Assembly (NCBI GenBank): GCA_017629175.1
Contig: JAGBXS010000028.1
Span: forward strand, 1 to 53,042
Direction: 5' to 3'
DNA length: 53,042 nucleotides
Source of the DNA: Clostridia bacterium
GTDB lineage: Bacteria; Bacillota; Clostridia; Oscillospirales; CAG-382
Shown in pieces: positions 35,089-43,973 of this stretch. Under the pieces are notes generated by a model. The model was not told the DNA's origin, made no database searches, and saw nothing but the letters and a program-made list of their open reading frames with translations. The position numbers were made by a program, and so were the translations under genes. Position 1 is the stretch's first letter, and every line of letters begins with the position of its first letter.

Positions 35089-36759
35089 TCATTCCTCGGG
35101 CTGCAGGAAATGCTTTCTGGCAATATCGTTACGCACGTAAAGACGATGCTCGGAATATTGATAACCGCCTTTCCACAAATGATATTCGGGAAGTACCAGC
35201 ACGGAGGTATAATATTGTACGTAGATATCGCGATATTCCGGGAACAGGGTCTTTAGCTGACATTTATCAAAGGTAATCTCCGGCAAACCCATTTCGCGCC
35301 AAGACTCCAGAACCGATCGATTCTCCTCCTCGGAGGGAATGCGATGGGTAACGTAAGTCATATCGGCTACCCCGCCGTTCATATTGACGACGACGTTGGT
35401 ATCGTAGTAGGCATTCAAAGCAACGCCGTTGACGGTTTGGTTTGTGTTGGTGTAGGTCACCATTCCGTTGTCATCCGTCAGCTGCATCCAACGCACCATC
35501 ACGCCGTAATCGGACAAGCCATATTGATCCAAATAATCGGAAAGCTGTTGGGCAAACCCATATTGATAGATCACTTCATTATAACATGCCCCGATATTCC
35601 AATAAAGCGAGACGGCAACGCATACGGAAATGCATCCCCATAAGATGCCTTTAAACGCGGGAAAGAAGCTTTCGGAAGCGCTCTCCCCCGCCTTCTCCCG
35701 CTCCTTCACGCTGATGCAAGCCCAGAAGAGAAGGAACTGAAGCAAAACGTCGATATGCTGCAAATAGAAATACACAATACCGCTAAACAGCGCAAACAAA
35801 GCGAAGGGGATCAAGAAAGCATGATTCGTTTTGCACTTCTTCCCGCAGTAAAAAATAAAGGCAAGGAGGCAAGCCCCCAGAACGCAACCGATCACAAGCT
35901 TGGGGATGTTGAACACTGCATAGCGAAGCTCATCATAATCATCATAGGCAGAGAAAAACGTAGCATCTGCCAAGGAGCCTGTGAACATATAAAGAATTCT
36001 CACCGGCAAAGGGTTGCTACCGGAAAGTCCGTAGCTGGCGGCAAAGGTATCGCTCCGAGGTAAAATAGAAGCAATGTTCACAAGCGCAAAAAGCAACAAT
36101 GTCAGCAAGGAATAAAAGCGCGTTCCTTTGAGCAAGGCGCGGATATATCCGCTAAAGGACATCCCTTCCTTCAGCTCCCAAAGCCATGCCAAGGTAATGC
36201 CGCCTGCAAAGATAATGCCATAGGCACTGGAGGAGCACATCAGCATCAAAGCAAGGCAAAAACGGAAAGGCTTTTCGTTCTTTTGTTGCCATAAAATTGC
36301 AGCAAGCAAAAAACCGATCAGCAGGATAGAATACGGACGGCAGATCACTCCGTGCTGATAGAATAAGAAATAGGTAAACGGCAACAGAAGCCGCACCGTT
36401 CGCGGGAACGGCATCTTAAACAAGAGCAAAGCAACCGCGACGGTGTTCAAGGCCAACGTCAAAAGCTTCAAGGTGAGATCAAAATCTGCACCAACCTTTG
36501 CAAACACAGCCAAAACCACATACCAAAAGGGAGGATGCCCCTCGTAATGAGGGATCTCAAATAAAATCTCCGACCAGGAGCCATCCCGGGCGATCAGCCA
36601 TGCCTGCGCTTCGTCATACCAGGGCTCGTGAAAACACATCATTGCGGAAAGAGCTACGATATAAAAGCAAAGAACAGCAAACTCTAAAGTACCGCATTTG
36701 TGAGCATTAAAGCGATTTAAGGAACAAATAATTTTGTTGAACGCGGTGTTTTCCTTCAC
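35089..36759 (-). CDS. GT-C-type membrane glycosyltransferase
   Basis: This 556-residue protein starts with GTG at 36759 behind GGGAGG (7 bases); the longer open frame would overlap the preceding gene. About nine to ten membrane helices are seen. The acidic motif WYDEAQAWLIARDG near residue 48 and YEGHPPFWYVVLAVFAK near residue 73 are those of GT39/ArnT-like enzymes using lipid-linked sugars. A soluble C-terminal part (residues ~400-556) lies outside. It is 25 bases after the LTA-synthase-like gene in the same operon, so it may glycosylate the polymer made by that enzyme. Confidence 0.82.
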   Translation of the reverse strand: MKENTAFNKIICSLNRFNAHKCGTLEFAVLCFYIVALSAMMCFHEPWYDEAQAWLIARDGSWSEILFEIPHYEGHPPFWYVVLAVFAKVGADFDLTLKLLTLALNTVAVALLLFKMPFPRTVRLLLPFTYFLFYQHGVICRPYSILLIGFLLAAILWQQKNEKPFRFCLALMLMCSSSAYGIIFAGGITLAWLWELKEGMSFSGYIRALLKGTRFYSLLTLLLFALVNIASILPRSDTFAASYGLSGSNPLPVRILYMFTGSLADATFFSAYDDYDELRYAVFNIPKLVIGCVLGACLLAFIFYCGKKCKTNHAFLIPFALFALFSGIVYFYLQHIDVLLQFLLFWACISVKEREKAGESASESFFPAFKGILWGCISVCVAVSLYWNIGACYNEVIYQYGFAQQLSDYLDQYGLSDYGVMVRWMQLTDDNGMVTYTNTNQTVNGVALNAYYDTNVVVNMNGGVADMTYVTHRIPSEEENRSVLESWREMGLPEITFDKCQLKTLFPEYRDIYVQYYTSVLVLPEYHLWKGGYQYSEHRLYVRNDIARKHFLQPEE

Positions 36760-36784
36760 GGGATCGCCTCCCTTCGTCAAAAAT

Positions 36785-38809
36785 TCATTGCAGATTAAAG
36801 AAATCGTCGTAACGGTTTTTACCGCCGCGCAGGCCATTGTACTGCAGCACGGCATACTTGGAAAGCATAGTCTGCGCCATTTTGGAAAGTTCTGCAGGAT
36901 TCCCCGACCACTTCCCCTCGGAATCGCGGTAGAAGTTCCGCGTTACCACAGGAAGGTATTCCATAGCCTCCCAGAGGAAGCTCTGATACCCGGTTTTGGG
37001 ATAGCCGATCACGTCGGTAACAACGGTAGAAAGATAGTTCAGAGAAAAATCTCCGTAATCCTTCTCGGGGATATCATAGTTCGCCCAGATAACGTACGGA
37101 ACGGTATAAAGGCAAACAGACTCTTCTTGGGAAAGCTGATCTTTTTTCTGTCCGAACACATCCGTGTAGAAGGTATCGGCAAGACCGGGCTGGTGATCCC
37201 CGAACATCACAACAACGGTGGGCTCATCCACAGACTCGAAGTAAGCAAGAAGCTCTTGGAAAGCGGCATCGCTTTCTCGGGCAAGGGAGAGGTACATATC
37301 AACGCTTTCGTACTTTCCTTCCTTGTCTCCGGTAAGCCATACGGTTTTGTCCAGGCCGGACCAGTTGACAGAGTAGCCTCCGTGATTCTGCATGGTAATG
37401 TTAAACAAGAACAAAGGCGAATCTCCGTTCTCGCCGGAGATATGTGCCTCGTATTTTGCAATCACATTCTCGTAGTTGGATCTATCACTGCAATACTCGC
37501 GGATATTGGTGACATTCTTGAAGTCGTCGATAAAATACATTTCGTCAAAATCGTACCGATCGTAAACGATGGTGCGGTTCCAACCGGATTTATCGTAGGG
37601 ATGCATGGCAATAGAGTAATATCCGAGAGAATTCAACTGTCTTGCAAAGGAATAATCGTTCTCCTGGGTGAACATTTGATACGCAACCGTCCCCACAGGA
37701 AGGAAGGATATGCTGTTCCCCGTCAGGAACTCATACTCGGAGTTGGCGGTATGGCCGCTGAACACGGAGACGTACGCGTTCCCTTTTACGGTATTCTCGG
37801 TCAAAGATTCAATGAAGGGCAGGCAGGGCTCGTTTGTCTCAAGGCCGATTACGGAAAGATCGCAGAAGGATTCGTTCATGATCACGATCACATTGGGACG
37901 AACGGTACCCTCGGGAACGGAAGACGACGAGGAGGTATACTCTTCGGTATATTTGCCGATAAGCTCGTCATAGCCCTCGGGCTTTTCCACGGAGCTGAAG
38001 CGAAGATTCACAGTAAAATTCAAAACAACGCCATTCTGTCTGGTTTGCCAAAGAGAGGTCCAAAGCTTTGCTTCGAAACCCGTCCAAGTCAAAAAGGGCG
38101 AGCAGAAGAAAAATACGATATATCCCGCAAAAACAGCTACGGTAGCAAGGGAAACATACCACTTGGGGCGGCGTGCTTCATTCTTTTTAACCGTAATGCA
38201 AAGGCCAACAAGATATGCAACAAGGGTCAAGGTGCCCAACAGCTGGCTGACGGACGGAAGGAAGTTGTACTCTCCTATCACGTTGGCGGCAGTTCTGATC
38301 GCCATAAAATCCGAGGGAAACAAAACACGGCCGCGGAACGCAAAGAAATAGCTGTCGCCAAGGCCGATCACCAAGAAAAAGATGGTTGTCACAATAGCAG
38401 ACGCCTTAAGCCGTCCGAAGGCAAGATAAAACAGAACGGCAACCATGTAATACCAAACAAGGTTTAAAAGGATCTCCTTTGCCGTCCACAAATCGCACCG
38501 GAAGGGAAAATAATCTATGTTCCCTATCATGTATTCCACAGTCAAGAAACACAAAAACGGTCCCAGCAACCAAAGAAGCACGGAAAGAAACCCGCGATAT
38601 CCGCGCAGAGCGGAAAAGGCTACGGTGCCGATCAAAAGCGCCCAAAGCAACGCATAGAAGAAATGATACCCTGTAAAAAGAAAAAACAAAAGCAACACAA
38701 CCGCAGAACAACCCACAATCAACAGCTGCTTTACGGCAACCGGATCGGAAAGAAGTGTCTTGCAGAAAGAAAGAGCTGTAGTTTTATATTGTAAAAGCTT
38801 CTGCTTCAT
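36785..38809 (-). CDS. LTA-synthase-family phosphoglycerol transferase
   Basis: This 674-residue protein has about six N-terminal membrane helices (to ~residue 250) and an extracellular sulfatase-fold domain (from ~310). Metal and catalytic residues are visible: IVIMNESFCDLS (Glu ligand), FSGHTANSEYEFLTG (nucleophile Thr), MHPYDKSGWNR, and FGDHQPGL (Asp-His ligands). Such enzymes move glycerol-phosphate from phosphatidylglycerol onto a lipoteichoic-acid-like polymer. The gene has its own promoter and is followed by the GT-C gene. It supports a Gram-positive envelope. Confidence 0.9.
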   Translation of the reverse strand: MKQKLLQYKTTALSFCKTLLSDPVAVKQLLIVGCSAVVLLLFFLFTGYHFFYALLWALLIGTVAFSALRGYRGFLSVLLWLLGPFLCFLTVEYMIGNIDYFPFRCDLWTAKEILLNLVWYYMVAVLFYLAFGRLKASAIVTTIFFLVIGLGDSYFFAFRGRVLFPSDFMAIRTAANVIGEYNFLPSVSQLLGTLTLVAYLVGLCITVKKNEARRPKWYVSLATVAVFAGYIVFFFCSPFLTWTGFEAKLWTSLWQTRQNGVVLNFTVNLRFSSVEKPEGYDELIGKYTEEYTSSSSSVPEGTVRPNVIVIMNESFCDLSVIGLETNEPCLPFIESLTENTVKGNAYVSVFSGHTANSEYEFLTGNSISFLPVGTVAYQMFTQENDYSFARQLNSLGYYSIAMHPYDKSGWNRTIVYDRYDFDEMYFIDDFKNVTNIREYCSDRSNYENVIAKYEAHISGENGDSPLFLFNITMQNHGGYSVNWSGLDKTVWLTGDKEGKYESVDMYLSLARESDAAFQELLAYFESVDEPTVVVMFGDHQPGLADTFYTDVFGQKKDQLSQEESVCLYTVPYVIWANYDIPEKDYGDFSLNYLSTVVTDVIGYPKTGYQSFLWEAMEYLPVVTRNFYRDSEGKWSGNPAELSKMAQTMLSKYAVLQYNGLRGGKNRYDDFFNLQ

Positions 38810-38849
38810 AGTGCCTCACGCTCTGATTTCATAAAAATATACAAATACA

Positions 38850-38878
38850 TTTATATCATACGCGGGAGAAAATGTCAA
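38850..38878 (-). promoter_or_regulatory. Sigma-A promoter of the LTA-synthase operon
   Basis: On the minus strand TTGACA (38873-38878), a 17-base spacer and TATAAA (38850-38855) lie 41 bases before the start. Confidence 0.85.
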
Positions 38879-38934
38879 GTTATGTCGCAGGGAAATTCAT
38901 CGAGAAAAACTTTTTCTTTTTTTCAAAAAAGGGG

Positions 38935-38963
38935 TTGACAAACAGATCAAAATGTGATATTCT
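38935..38963 (+). promoter_or_regulatory. Promoter of the tRNA-Leu/tRNA-Met pair
   Basis: TTGACA (38935-38940), a 17-base spacer and TATTCT (38958-38963) lie 15 bases before tRNA-Leu. Confidence 0.85.
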
Positions 38964-38978
38964 ATCAAAGCTGTGAAC

Positions 38979-39067
38979 GCCGGAGTGGCGGAATAGGCAG
39001 ACGCCCCGGACTTAAAATCCGGTGAGACTAAACCCTCGTGCCGGTTCGACCCCGGTCTCCGGCACCA
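38979..39067 (+). tRNA. tRNA-Leu (anticodon TAA)
   Basis: This is an 89-base class II tRNA. The acceptor GCCGGAG pairs with CTCCGGC; the anticodon stem CCGGA/TCCGG holds CTTAAAA, giving TAA; a long variable arm, T loop TTCGACC and encoded CCA (39065-39067) are present. Confidence 0.97.
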
Positions 39068-39085
39068 CAACTTAATTTCCTATAT

Positions 39086-39163
<78 letters not shown>

Positions 39164-39168
39164 GAACG

Positions 39169-39201
39169 ATCAAGCAACCGAACGGTTGCTTGATTTTTTT
39201 C
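39169..39201 (+). terminator. Terminator of the tRNA pair
   Basis: ATCAAGCAACC (39169-39179) pairs with GGTTGCTTGAT (39184-39194) around GAAC, followed by seven T's. Confidence 0.92.
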
Positions 39202-39243
39202 CTTTCGGATGCAAAGACATATTTTTGGATGTTGGAGACAAGC

Positions 39244-40062
39244 ATGAATAACATCATTGAAATAACCAATTTTCTTGCTCCCGAGTTGGACGTATATGCA
39301 CGGCTGACCGAGGTTCAATTATTGAACAGAGAATTCCCCGAGAAGGGATTGTTTATCGCTGAAAGCCCCAAGGTGATCGAACGCGCTCTGAACGCAGGAT
39401 ACGAACCCATCTCCTGCCTTATGGAAAAACGGCACATCGAAGGCGAAGGTAAGGATATTCTCTCCCGCATGGAGGAAATCCCCGTTTATTGTGCGGAGTT
39501 TGATGTGCTGACACAGCTTACGGGCTTTAAGCTGACAAGAGGCATGCTGTGTGCCATGAAGCGTAAGCCTCTGCCCGATGTTGTAAAGCTCTGCGAAAAC
39601 AAAAGCAGGATCGTTATTTTGGATCAGGTTATGAACCCCACCAACGTAGGTGCCATCATTCGCTCGGCCGCCGCTCTTGGCATGGATGCCGTTCTGCTGA
39701 CAACGGGATGCTCCGATCCGCTGTACAGACGAGCATCAAGAGTCAGCATGGGCACCGTGTTTCAGATCAAATGGACATTTATTGAAAATAGCGATCTTGA
39801 GAAGATCAAGGCAATGGGCTTTAAAACCGTTGCCATGGCACTTAAGGACAATTCCCTCTCCATCCGTGATCCCGCGCTGACAAGTGAAGAGAAGCTGGCA
39901 ATCGTTATGGGGACGGAGGGCGACGGACTTTCCGACGTTACCATAGCCGAGTGTGATTATACCGTTAAGATACCCATGTATTACGGTGTCGATTCCTTAA
40001 ACGTTGCCGCAGCATCGGCAATTGCGTTCTATCAGTTGGGAAATAAAACAAACGAGATTTAA
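39244..40062 (+). CDS. TrmH-family (SpoU) RNA methyltransferase
   Basis: This is a 272-residue SAM-dependent 2'-O-methyltransferase with the knotted SPOUT fold. Motif 1 is NPTNVGAIIRSAAALG (near residue 138), motif 2 IVMGTEGDGLSD (near residue 222) and motif 3 IPMYYGVDSLNVAAASAIA (near residue 246). The N-terminal ~100 residues are the substrate-binding domain of 23S rRNA/tRNA methylases. The start at 39244 has TTGGAG before it; the open frame upstream runs into the tRNA terminator. The exact nucleotide target is unknown. Confidence 0.88.
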   Translation: MNNIIEITNFLAPELDVYARLTEVQLLNREFPEKGLFIAESPKVIERALNAGYEPISCLMEKRHIEGEGKDILSRMEEIPVYCAEFDVLTQLTGFKLTRGMLCAMKRKPLPDVVKLCENKSRIVILDQVMNPTNVGAIIRSAAALGMDAVLLTTGCSDPLYRRASRVSMGTVFQIKWTFIENSDLEKIKAMGFKTVAMALKDNSLSIRDPALTSEEKLAIVMGTEGDGLSDVTIAECDYTVKIPMYYGVDSLNVAAASAIAFYQLGNKTNEI

Positions 40063-40072
40063 ACGCTCTCTT

Positions 40073-40107
40073 AAAAGGCACTTCGAAAAAGTGCCTTTTG
40101 TTTTTTT
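40073..40107 (+). terminator. Terminator after the RNA methyltransferase gene
   Basis: AAAAGGCACTT (40073-40083) pairs with AAGTGCCTTTT (40089-40099) around a 5-base loop, followed by a T-rich tract. Confidence 0.9.
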
Positions 40108-40112
40108 GGATG

Positions 40113-40140
40113 TTGACATAGAACGAATATATGTTATAAT
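40113..40140 (+). promoter_or_regulatory. Promoter of the GH78 gene
   Basis: TTGACA (40113-40118), a 16-base spacer and TATAAT (40135-40140): both boxes match consensus, 31 bases before the start. Confidence 0.88.
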
Positions 40141-40170
40141 CAAAGTATATCGAAAGCACGGAGGTGCGAT

Positions 40171-42405
40171 ATGTATAACATCAAAGATAAATTCATTCAA
40201 GCCACCCGACAATACAACACGTTCGAAAATCCCGTTCCTGCTTTTTATTTTAGGAAGGTTTTTCATTCGGACAGACAGATCTCTGCCGTGGTTCGGATCG
40301 CCGTATGCGGCTTTTACGAGTTGTTCTTCAATGGGAAGCAAATCACCAAAGGCTTTCTTTCTCCGTACATCAGCAACCCCAACGATATTGTCTATTATGA
40401 TGAATACCAAGTTGAATTAACGGCAGGCGAAAACGTTTTCGGCATCCTTCTCGGCAACGGATTTCAAAACAATCCCGGTGGATATATTTGGGATTTTGAC
40501 AAAGCGGACTTTCGCAGTGCGCCAAAATTCTCCATGGAAGTCAAGAAAGGAGAGGACGTCTTGTTCTTCAGCGATGAGACCTTTAAGATAAAGCCCTCTC
40601 CCATCCGCAGTGACGATTACCGTTTTGGCGAGATTTACGATGCCAATTATGAGACGGATGGATGGAACCTCCCGGGATATGACGATGCAGAGTGGGCGAA
40701 CGCTCTGCCAGTAGCATCGCCCAATGGAGAACTTCGCCTTGCGGATATAGACCCCATCGTCAAGGAATGTGAGATGTCTCCCGTGGAGATCATTGCCTGT
40801 GAGGATGGATATATTTACGATTTCGGGCTCTCCCATACAGGTATATGCCGTATAACGGTGCGTGGTAATAAGGGGCAAGAAATCGTTCTTCGTCACGCAG
40901 ACTCGTTAAAGGACGGAGATCTCAATCTGGAGCAGATTTGGTTTGCAGATCGCCGGGAGCGGGACAAGCATAACGTTCACAAAGACATCTATATCTGCAA
41001 AGGCATCGGAACAGAGCGCTACACCCCTCACTTTACCTACCACGGCTTCCGCTACGTGAAGGTAACGGGCATCACAAAAGAACAGGCCACCGAGGAACTA
41101 CTGACCTTTTTGGTCTATCACACCGCGTTGGAGACCCGGGGGGATTTTGCTTGCTCCGATCCCGTGGCTACAAAATTACAAGAATTGACACGGCGCAGTA
41201 TCGTTTCGAACTTCCATCACTTCCCCACCGATTGTCCCCAGCGGGAGAAAAACGGCTGGACTGCGGATGCCGCCCTCTCCTGCGAAGCAGCCCTATTGAA
41301 TTTCACTCCGGAGCGTAATTACAGAGAGTGGCTGCGGAACATCTGCAAGGCACAGCGTGAGGACGGCGCGTTGCCCGGAATCGTTCCCACGGGAGGATGG
41401 GGCTTCCATTGGGGGAACGGCCCTGCATGGGACTGTGTTCTGGCTTGGATTCCTTATCACACTTACCTTTACCGTGGCAGCACGGAGATGATCTCCGAAT
41501 CCGCAGAGACATTTATAAAGTATTTGCGTTATTTACGCTCCCGCTGTGACGATAAGGGACTGCTAGCCATCGGCTTGGGAGACTGGTGCCACGTGGGCGG
41601 TTTGCCTCCCAAAGCACCTTTGGCGGTTACGGATACCATCACGGCTATGGATATCGCACACAAAATGGCAACAATGCTTGATGCGGTAAAAATGACCGAG
41701 GGAGCTGATTTTGCAAAGAAAGAAGCGATGGCATACAAGTCTGCGATCCGCGACAGTCTGGTAGATCAAAACACACTGCTGGTAGAGGGCAACTGTCAAA
41801 CAAGCCAGGCCATGGCGTTGCACTACGGGGTATTTGAGGAAAACGAGAAAGAGAAAGCCTTTCTTCGTCTTTTGGAGCTGATCCACGGCGCTGACGATCA
41901 TATCGACGTGGGCGTTTTGGGTGGAAGAGTGCTCTTCCACGTACTGAGCGCCTTCGGGCATAGCGATTTGGCTTTTCGCATGATCACCCGGGAGGACTAT
42001 CCTTCCTACGGAAATTGGCTCAAACGCGGCGCCACAACGCTGTGGGAAAACTTCCTGCCCGATGGTGTCAGCTCCATGAACCATCATTTCTGGGGAGATA
42101 TCAGTGCTTGGTTTATCAAGTGCCTTGCGGGAATTTGCCTCACAGAACGTCAAAGCGTTGTAATCCGACCATACTTTGTTAAAAGCTTGAACAGCGTTAC
42201 GGCATATCACATTACCCCCGAAGGAAAGGTGTCCGTTTCCTGGCATCGGGAAGGGGACACAATTCTTCTGGACGTAGAGATCCCCGACGGAATGGATGCA
42301 ACCGCAAGCTTGGAAGCGGGATATCACTTTACCAACGTCGCGGAAGGGAATTTGCTTACAAGCGGCCGCTACGTGATCAAAGGCAGAATCGAGGATCTCT
42401 CATGA
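40171..42405 (+). CDS. Alpha-L-rhamnosidase-like glycoside hydrolase (GH78)
   Basis: This 744-residue protein has no signal peptide, so it is probably cytosolic and acts on imported oligosaccharides. N-terminal beta-sandwich domains (FRKVFHSDRQISAVVRIAVCGFYELFFNG split over residues ~28-55, and DDAEWANALPV) lead to the (alpha/alpha)6 barrel with the GH78 acid motif HFPTDCPQREKNGWTADA (near residue 350) and later GLGDWCHVGG and TTLWENFLPDG. It cleaves terminal rhamnose from glycans or glycosides (family role). GGAGGT precedes the ATG. The stop overlaps the start of a small membrane gene by four bases. Confidence 0.9.
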   Translation: MYNIKDKFIQATRQYNTFENPVPAFYFRKVFHSDRQISAVVRIAVCGFYELFFNGKQITKGFLSPYISNPNDIVYYDEYQVELTAGENVFGILLGNGFQNNPGGYIWDFDKADFRSAPKFSMEVKKGEDVLFFSDETFKIKPSPIRSDDYRFGEIYDANYETDGWNLPGYDDAEWANALPVASPNGELRLADIDPIVKECEMSPVEIIACEDGYIYDFGLSHTGICRITVRGNKGQEIVLRHADSLKDGDLNLEQIWFADRRERDKHNVHKDIYICKGIGTERYTPHFTYHGFRYVKVTGITKEQATEELLTFLVYHTALETRGDFACSDPVATKLQELTRRSIVSNFHHFPTDCPQREKNGWTADAALSCEAALLNFTPERNYREWLRNICKAQREDGALPGIVPTGGWGFHWGNGPAWDCVLAWIPYHTYLYRGSTEMISESAETFIKYLRYLRSRCDDKGLLAIGLGDWCHVGGLPPKAPLAVTDTITAMDIAHKMATMLDAVKMTEGADFAKKEAMAYKSAIRDSLVDQNTLLVEGNCQTSQAMALHYGVFEENEKEKAFLRLLELIHGADDHIDVGVLGGRVLFHVLSAFGHSDLAFRMITREDYPSYGNWLKRGATTLWENFLPDGVSSMNHHFWGDISAWFIKCLAGICLTERQSVVIRPYFVKSLNSVTAYHITPEGKVSVSWHREGDTILLDVEIPDGMDATASLEAGYHFTNVAEGNLLTSGRYVIKGRIEDLS

Positions 42406-42827
42406 ATAATTTTTTGCAAAGACTATGTCTCGTTCGGAAATTCCAATTCAAGACAAAGTTGCAAAGAAACGAAATTCTCGCAAGAGTCAATTCATTGACC
42501 GAGCCTTTCACCTCCGATTATTACGGATACGTGTGGGAGAACGGCTTCCGGATCTACGAAAAGCATCGCAAGCATTTTTTCGGCGGGAGCATGAAGAACT
42601 CGTTTGCACCTGCGGTGAAAGCCGTTATCTTTGAGGAGGACGGCATCTCCTTGGTTTCCTGCACCGCACACCTGCATCCGCTGGTGATGGTTCTCTTTGT
42701 TCCGATCTATCTATGTGCCGCACTTACCGTTGTGCTCTTTCCCGCGGTTCATCTTCTGTTGCATTTTGCCTTTTTCAAGCCTGCCAAGAGACTGGAAGAG
42801 ACCCTTCTTGATCTGCTGGAACGGTAA
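42402..42827 (+). CDS. Small membrane protein coupled to GH78
   Basis: This 141-residue protein has an ATGA overlap with the GH78 stop, so it is translationally coupled. Residues 1-~90 are soluble (FTSDYYGYVWENGFRIYEKH). A hydrophobic hairpin (HPLVMVLFVPIYLCAALTVV and a second span to ~125) and a charged end (LEETLLDLLER) follow. I do not recognise the family. Confidence 0.72.
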   Translation: MNNFLQRLCLVRKFQFKTKLQRNEILARVNSLTEPFTSDYYGYVWENGFRIYEKHRKHFFGGSMKNSFAPAVKAVIFEEDGISLVSCTAHLHPLVMVLFVPIYLCAALTVVLFPAVHLLLHFAFFKPAKRLEETLLDLLER

Positions 42828-42841
42828 TTCCCATACACAAA

Positions 42842-42864
42842 ACCGCCGGCAAAATGCCGGCGGT
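42842..42864 (-). terminator. GC-rich hairpin terminator between convergent genes
   Basis: ACCGCCGGCA (42842-42851) pairs perfectly with 42855-42864 around AAA. On the minus strand TTTTG follows, so it best serves the deacetylase-like gene. Confidence 0.7.
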
Positions 42865-42871
42865 ATGCTTA

Positions 42872-43846
42872 TTAAAAGACAGGCTTGGGATAAGAGGCTT
42901 TGTCGGAGACCACAAGCTCCATGATCTGCTCAAAGCTCATCCATTCCACACGGTCGGAGAGGTGAAGCTTGATACGACGGGCTACCTCCTCCATGATTTT
43001 TAAGCCGGTGCCCAATCCGTTGGACATCAGACTTTGCCAATGGGAGATGAGAATGGGATAGCCGCCCGTCTCAAGCATGTCAATCACATCTCCGGACTTG
43101 CCGTCGGCGGTGATCAGCTTATCCGCAATCTCGGAAATCAACCCATCGTCCGTACGGGGTGTATCGATGGTTGCCCACAAGTAATCTCTGGTGGTAGCGG
43201 GAATGGAGACAAGCGTTCTGCCCTCGTCATCATACGCCACCCAAGGCTTAGCCCCGGGGCGTCTCAAGCCACGAAGGAAGAACCAAGCGTTTTTGCTCCC
43301 CGTCACTTCTTCCACGGCGGAAGAAATGGAATACTCGTATTCGCCTTCCACCTCGATGCCAAAGTCCCAAGGAGAGGTCACGCCAAGGGTGGGAATACCT
43401 GCTTCTCTGAGAAGAGACAACGCTTTGGAGATATAAGGCACGAACGTAGTCCGATCCTGGGTGGATGCCCAATCCCGTTCATTCATGGGAAGCGCTTCAC
43501 CCGTTGCCAGATCCACCGCTTTATGATGGGTCAGCATTTCGGGGCCTGCGGAGAACGCGGGAATGACACGGGTCTTGATGCAATCCAGCCATTCCTTCAT
43601 TTCGGCTTCGGGAATACCCTCCAAGCCGTTTACAATATCCCCTTTGTTACCGGGCATGGGAATGACACTGAACTTTCCGCGGATACCGTATTTCTCAATG
43701 ATATCACAGAAGGTAAACAGCATCTCGTTGGGATAGGTGGGGATCAACGGTCTGCCGTCCTCCGTGGTGCTTTTGCCGGCGTGCTCGTAATAAACGGATA
43801 TAACGGGTGCGGGGTCATCAATGATCCAACTGATGGGCGTTTTCAT
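42872..43846 (-). CDS. Polysaccharide-deacetylase-like protein
   Basis: This 324-residue protein starts at 43846 (MKTPISW); the longer open frame overlaps the promoter. ISWIIDDPAPVISVYYEHAG at the start, FSVIPMPGNKGD, an HHK motif near residue 105, VTSPWDFGIE and ETGGYPILISHWQSL near the end resemble the NodB-like/polysaccharide deacetylase barrel in uncharacterised carbohydrate clusters. The classic HxxxH pair is not clear, so deacetylase activity is uncertain. It is divergent from the sigma-factor gene. Confidence 0.65.
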   Translation of the reverse strand: MKTPISWIIDDPAPVISVYYEHAGKSTTEDGRPLIPTYPNEMLFTFCDIIEKYGIRGKFSVIPMPGNKGDIVNGLEGIPEAEMKEWLDCIKTRVIPAFSAGPEMLTHHKAVDLATGEALPMNERDWASTQDRTTFVPYISKALSLLREAGIPTLGVTSPWDFGIEVEGEYEYSISSAVEEVTGSKNAWFFLRGLRRPGAKPWVAYDDEGRTLVSIPATTRDYLWATIDTPRTDDGLISEIADKLITADGKSGDVIDMLETGGYPILISHWQSLMSNGLGTGLKIMEEVARRIKLHLSDRVEWMSFEQIMELVVSDKASYPKPVF

Positions 43847-43877
43847 ACCAAAAAAAACTCCGTTTGATTTTTTTGAT

Positions 43878-43906
43878 ATTGTACCACTTCCGGGCATTCC
43901 TGTCAA
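43878..43906 (-). promoter_or_regulatory. Promoter of the deacetylase-like gene
   Basis: On the minus strand TTGACA (43901-43906), a 17-base spacer and TACAAT (43878-43883). The -35 box lies in the left arm of the inverted repeat 43892-43936. Confidence 0.82.
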
Positions 43907-43936
43907 GTTTTTTTAAATACTTTGTCAGGAATGCCC
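43892..43936. repeat. Inverted repeat between divergent genes, candidate operator
   Basis: GGGCATTCCTG (43892-43902) and CAGGAATGCCC (43926-43936) are perfect 11-bp inverted copies 23 bases apart. Read outward on each strand, both carry a TTG(A/T)CA-like block joined to GGAATGCCC, one facing the deacetylase-like gene and one facing the sigma-factor gene. Confidence 0.75.
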
Positions 43937-43973
43937 CAAACACCACACTATACCTATGAAAGGAGATGAGGAA

